NCBI GenBank assembly: GCA_945869505.1
Contig: CAMBOZ010000022.1
Coordinates: 1 to 16,307, forward strand
Origin: Bifidobacterium breve
Lineage (GTDB): Bacteria > Actinomycetota > Actinomycetes > Nanopelagicales > Nanopelagicaceae
Reading direction: 5' to 3'
DNA length: 16,307 nt
Shown: positions 13,399 through 16,307 of the stretch, in pieces
How the letters are laid out: each line of letters opens with the position of its first letter
Position numbering within the stretch: the first letter of the stretch is position 1
Notes under the pieces: model-generated
Database searches by the model: none
What the model saw: the letters and a program-made list of their open reading frames with translations, nothing else
What the model was told of the DNA's origin: nothing
Made by a program: the position numbers and the translations under genes

Positions 13399-14709
13399 AT
13401 GAGCGAACGCAAATGGGGCTTTAAAACTAAGGCTCTTCACGCAGGTACCCAGCCTGATCCGCAAACAGGTGCGCGCGCCTTGCCGATTTATCAATCAACA
13501 GCGTTCGTCTTTGAAAATACCGAAGATGCCGGCAATTTATTTGCTCTGCAAAAGTACGGCAATATCTATAGCCGAATTGGAAATCCAACTGTCTCGGCAT
13601 TTGAGGAGAAGATTGCTGCGCTAGAAGGTGGCCTCGGTGCGGTTGCAACATCGAGCGGACAAGCGGCTCAGTTCTTAACTTTTGCTGCACTCGCGGGTGC
13701 TGGAGATCACGTTGTTGCATCATCTGCTTTATACGGCGGCACAGTAACTCAGTTAGATGTGACGCTGCGTCGTTTTGGAGTGGACACTACATTTGTAAAG
13801 AGCGATAAGGCTGAAGATTTCGCAGCTGCGATAACCGAAAAGACTAAGTTTGTTTACGCTGAAATGATTTCAAATCCCGCATCACAGATCAGCGACATTG
13901 AAGCGCTGGCGAAGGTGGCACACGATGCCGGAATGCCGTTGATTATTGATTCAACAGTTGCAACGCCTTACTTGGTACGTCCGATTGAATATGGCGCAGA
14001 TATCGTCTTGCACTCAGCGACTAAGTTCCTGGGCGGACACGGCACCACTTTGGGCGGCGTGATCGTGGAATCTGGAAAATTTAATTGGGGCAATGGCAAG
14101 TTCCCGACAATGACTGAGCCCGTTGCTTCTTATGGCGGAGTTTCTTGGTGGGAGAACTTTGGGGAATTTGGATTCTTAACCAAACTGCGTTCTGAACAAC
14201 TGCGCGACATTGGAGCGTCGTTAAGTGCGATGTCAGCTTTTCTTCTGGTGCAAGGCGTGGAAACTCTGCCACAGCGCATGCGCGATCACGTCGCCAATGC
14301 CAAAGTTGTTTCAGAATGGCTAGAAAATGATCCGAGAATTGATTGGGTTAAGTACGCAGGATTGGCCAGCCATCCGCATAATGCACGCGCCAAGAAATAT
14401 GTCCCTGAAGGTGCTGGCTCAGTATTTTCATTTGGAGTTAAGGCAAGCGGTGGCTTAACTAGCCGCCAAGCCGGTGAAAAGTTTATTAACTCAGTGCAGT
14501 TAGCTAGCCACTTGGCCAACATTGGAGATGTGCGCACTTTGGTAATTCATCCCGCCAGCACCACGCATCGCCAGTTAACTGACGAGCAGTTGCTTGAATC
14601 AGGAGTGCCACAAGATTTAATTCGCATAAGCGTTGGCCTCGAAGATGTTGAGGATATTCTTTGGGATTTAGATCAGGCGTTAACGATCGCTTCAGGAAAG
14701 TCACGCTAA
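13399..14709 (+). CDS. metY: O-acetylhomoserine sulfhydrylase (PLP-dependent)
   Basis: This 436-aa enzyme of the Cys/Met metabolism PLP family makes homocysteine from O-acetylhomoserine and sulfide. [28 protein letters not shown] (9-36) is the classic start of the family. YSRIGNPT (57-64) holds Tyr57 and Arg59, which contact the cofactor phosphate. SSGQAA (85-90) is the glycine loop, [19 protein letters not shown] (157-175) and [11 protein letters not shown] (182-192) carry further PLP contacts, and [11 protein letters not shown] (206-216) carries the Schiff-base Lys209. Its length of about 430 residues and the FNWGNGKFP insertion favour MetY over the shorter cystathionine gamma-synthases. 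Its TAA overlaps the ATG of the next gene, so the two form an operon. Confidence 0.92.
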   Translation: MSERKWGFKTKALHAGTQPDPQTGARALPIYQSTAFVFENTEDAGNLFALQKYGNIYSRIGNPTVSAFEEKIAALEGGLGAVATSSGQAAQFLTFAALAGAGDHVVASSALYGGTVTQLDVTLRRFGVDTTFVKSDKAEDFAAAITEKTKFVYAEMISNPASQISDIEALAKVAHDAGMPLIIDSTVATPYLVRPIEYGADIVLHSATKFLGGHGTTLGGVIVESGKFNWGNGKFPTMTEPVASYGGVSWWENFGEFGFLTKLRSEQLRDIGASLSAMSAFLLVQGVETLPQRMRDHVANAKVVSEWLENDPRIDWVKYAGLASHPHNARAKKYVPEGAGSVFSFGVKASGGLTSRQAGEKFINSVQLASHLANIGDVRTLVIHPASTTHRQLTDEQLLESGVPQDLIRISVGLEDVEDILWDLDQALTIASGKSR

Positions 14710-15188
14710 TGGCATATACCGAACCAAGCGCAGTTGATCGCTTGAGCTATATGCAAAGTGCCAAGAACGTGGCGATTGTGGGGGCCTCTGATAACCCATC
14801 GCGTGCAAGTTACTTTGTTGCCACATATTTACTTTCGGCCGCGCACTTTAAATTGTTTTTTGTTAACCCGAAACTAGATGAAATTCTGGGCCAGAAGGTT
14901 TATAAATCACTGGCAGATATTGAAGAGCCGATCGATATCGTCGATGTCTTTAGAAAGTCATCTGATATCCCAGGTGTGTTAGATGAAGCAATTGCAATTA
15001 AAGCCAAGACTTTATGGATGCAACTTGGTATTTCAGATCAAGCATCTGCCGAACGCGGGACTGCCGCTGGTTTAAATGTGGTGCAAGATAAATGCTTAAA
15101 GATTGAGCATGCGCGCTTTGCGGGCGGACTTAACTTGGCGGGTTTTAATACCGGGGTTATCTCATCCAAGCGCAATAAATCAATTTAG
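14709..15188 (+). CDS. CoA-binding domain protein (YccU type)
   Basis: The 159-aa protein is a single Rossmann-fold CoA-binding domain. KNVAIVGASDNPSRASYFVATYLL (19-42) is the nucleotide loop, and FFVNPKLDEILGQKVYKSLADI (49-70) and PIDIVDVFRKSSDIPGVLDEAI (73-94) are the usual next strands. LWMQLGISDQASAERGTAAGLNVVQDKCLKIEH (101-133) matches the conserved end of the family. The start is ATG 14709 in TAATG at the end of metY. A longer frame exists but would lie inside metY. The single domain has no catalytic partner, so it may sense CoA thioesters. Its coupling to metY suggests a role linked to acetyl- or succinyl-homoserine supply, which is inference. It converges on the photolyase gene with overlapping stop codons. 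Confidence 0.85.
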   Translation: MAYTEPSAVDRLSYMQSAKNVAIVGASDNPSRASYFVATYLLSAAHFKLFFVNPKLDEILGQKVYKSLADIEEPIDIVDVFRKSSDIPGVLDEAIAIKAKTLWMQLGISDQASAERGTAAGLNVVQDKCLKIEHARFAGGLNLAGFNTGVISSKRNKSI

Positions 15189-16307
15189 ATCTCACCTTTA
15201 TCTAAACCTTTCAGCACTTCTTTGGCGCGCAGTTTTAGCTCGGGCAGATCGGATAAGCGATTTAAACCAAAGATCTGTTGGCTCATCCGGTGATTCTTCT
15301 TAAATGTTTCACCGTGACGATCTAGAAAATCCCAATACAAAGTTGTAAATGGACAGGCGTCATCTCCGATGCGAAGTTTCGGGTTGTACTTGCACCCTTT
15401 GCAGTAATTACTCATCCGCGAGATGTAGGCACCGCCTGCGGCATAAGGCTTAGTCATCATTGCGCCACCGTCGGCGTGAACGCCCATACCAATTACATTG
15501 GGAACCATCACCCATTCGGTGGCATCGATAAATACTTCGCGCATCCAATCCAGGAATTCTTGGGGATTGGTGCCAGTTATTAGCGCTAAATTGCTTAGGA
15601 CCATCAGGCGCGGAATGTGATGGACCCAGGCGCGATCCTGGATATCTGTGACAATTGATTTAACGCAATTCATCTCGGTCTTTGAGGGATCGCTAAATAG
15701 CGGCAGTAATTTCTTGGTGGCCTTTAGCTGATTGTTCTCGCGGTAATCAGGGCCTAAATACCAATACATGCCATTTACATATTCACGCCAGCCAATTACT
15801 TGGCGGATAAAACCTTCGGCGGATTCAATGGGGATGGTGCCGGTATTGAATTTCTTAACGGCGGCATCGATTACTTCTGATGAGTGCAGCAAACCATTAT
15901 TTAAATATGGACTAAGCAGTGAATGATGAAGTGCCCAGTTATCGAGCGCCATCGCGTCTTCGTAAGGACCAAAGGTGGCGAAGTGGTTTTCAATAAAGTT
16001 ATTTAGTTGTGCAAGTGCACCTTTGCGTGTGGTCGCCCAAGTAGTGGTGGGTGTGAAGTTAAGTTCTTTGCCAACTTCGATGTCGATTGAATCGGGCTTA
16101 TGTTCTAGGTATTTTGGCCAGGTGTAATTTTTTGGGGGAGGCAGCCGATTTTCTTTATCAAAGTTCCAAGCGCCACCGGTGGGCTTGCCGTTTTCGATCA
16201 AGATATTCAAGCGTGCGCGTTGGGCGCGATAAAAAGTCTCCATCAAATAGCTCTTCTGCGAATCAGCCCAGATCGAAAAGTGTTTGCGAGTGGTTAAGAA
16301 GAAATCA
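15185..16307 (-). CDS. FeS-type cryptochrome/photolyase-related protein (5' end beyond the window)
   Basis: The frame runs from the right edge (DFFLTTRKHFSIWADS...) to TAA 15185-15187, so the N-terminal antenna-type domain is missing. Visible parts match the deoxyribodipyrimidine photolyase-related family (PhrB/CryB, bacterial 6-4 photolyases). They include the segment ending GKPTGGAWNFDKENRLP, the FAD-binding region around GFIRQVIGWREYVNGMYW and the H-H-I-P-R-L-M core, and WVMVPNVIGMGVHADG. Four cysteines are placed as in the [4Fe-4S] members: one in MNCVKSI, two in YCKGCKY and one in DDACPF. It probably repairs UV-made 6-4 photoproducts in light, though some relatives are thought to be photoreceptors. 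Internal TTG/ATG at 16246/16243 are not real starts because homology continues upstream of them. Confidence 0.9.
   Translation of the reverse strand, partial: DFFLTTRKHFSIWADSQKSYLMETFYRAQRARLNILIENGKPTGGAWNFDKENRLPPPKNYTWPKYLEHKPDSIDIEVGKELNFTPTTTWATTRKGALAQLNNFIENHFATFGPYEDAMALDNWALHHSLLSPYLNNGLLHSSEVIDAAVKKFNTGTIPIESAEGFIRQVIGWREYVNGMYWYLGPDYRENNQLKATKKLLPLFSDPSKTEMNCVKSIVTDIQDRAWVHHIPRLMVLSNLALITGTNPQEFLDWMREVFIDATEWVMVPNVIGMGVHADGGAMMTKPYAAGGAYISRMSNYCKGCKYNPKLRIGDDACPFTTLYWDFLDRHGETFKKNHRMSQQIFGLNRLSDLPELKLRAKEVLKGLDKGEI

Overview
The window looks like part of a bacterial chromosome, most likely from an actinobacterium of moderate GC. A freshwater, small-genome actinobacterium of the acI/Nanopelagicales type is my best guess, by inference only. 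The reasons are an actinobacterial-looking gene set (MetY, a CoA-binding protein, an FeS photolyase-like protein, a YqjM-type flavin oxidoreductase) and several genes whose -10 hexamer sits exactly 6 nt before the start codon, which is the geometry of leaderless transcripts. The identification rests on sequence reading alone and no database was searched.

Positions 1-8047 are a defence island on the + strand, visibly AT-richer than the rest. It holds the tail of a probable HNH endonuclease, a SNF2-family helicase/ATPase (978 aa), a beta-class N6-adenine methyltransferase of the type III Mod kind (626 aa), and a type III Res subunit with a DEPQ helicase motor and a C-terminal PD-(D/E)XK-like nuclease (988 aa). 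Mod and Res are directly abutted, with the TAA followed at once by ATG. The set reads as a type III restriction-modification system extended by a SNF2 motor and probably an HNH nuclease.

Positions 8048-9304 hold a short coding-like remnant and an Old Yellow Enzyme family gene on the minus strand. Positions 9305-10346 hold an odd cluster: one well-formed tRNA-like gene with an abnormal anticodon arm, two decayed relatives, near-identical terminator hairpins, and a DinB-fold gene between them. Positions 10346-10846 (minus) encode a 124-aa three-helix membrane protein followed 3 nt later by a 40-aa membrane microprotein. Positions 10988-11608 encode a secreted cytochrome b5-fold protein.

Positions 11652-12857 are the most intriguing region. 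Two direct repeats of about 350 bp flank a 132-aa membrane-anchored protein of unknown function. Each repeat carries, on the minus strand, a 38-aa hydrophobic/basic small protein that would normally escape annotation. Each has a structured 5' leader with two hairpins, a strong Shine-Dalgarno, a conserved two-codon minicistron (ATGAAATGA) overlapping the start, a long GC-rich 3' hairpin, duplicated operator-like motifs and a perfect DnaA-box sequence. The layout resembles long-direct-repeat type I toxin loci, but this is only a hypothesis.

Positions 12893-16307 are ordinary metabolism and repair: a cupin (minus), divergent from an O-acetylhomoserine sulfhydrylase (metY) that is followed by a CoA-binding protein, and a convergent FeS-type cryptochrome/photolyase-related gene cut by the right edge.
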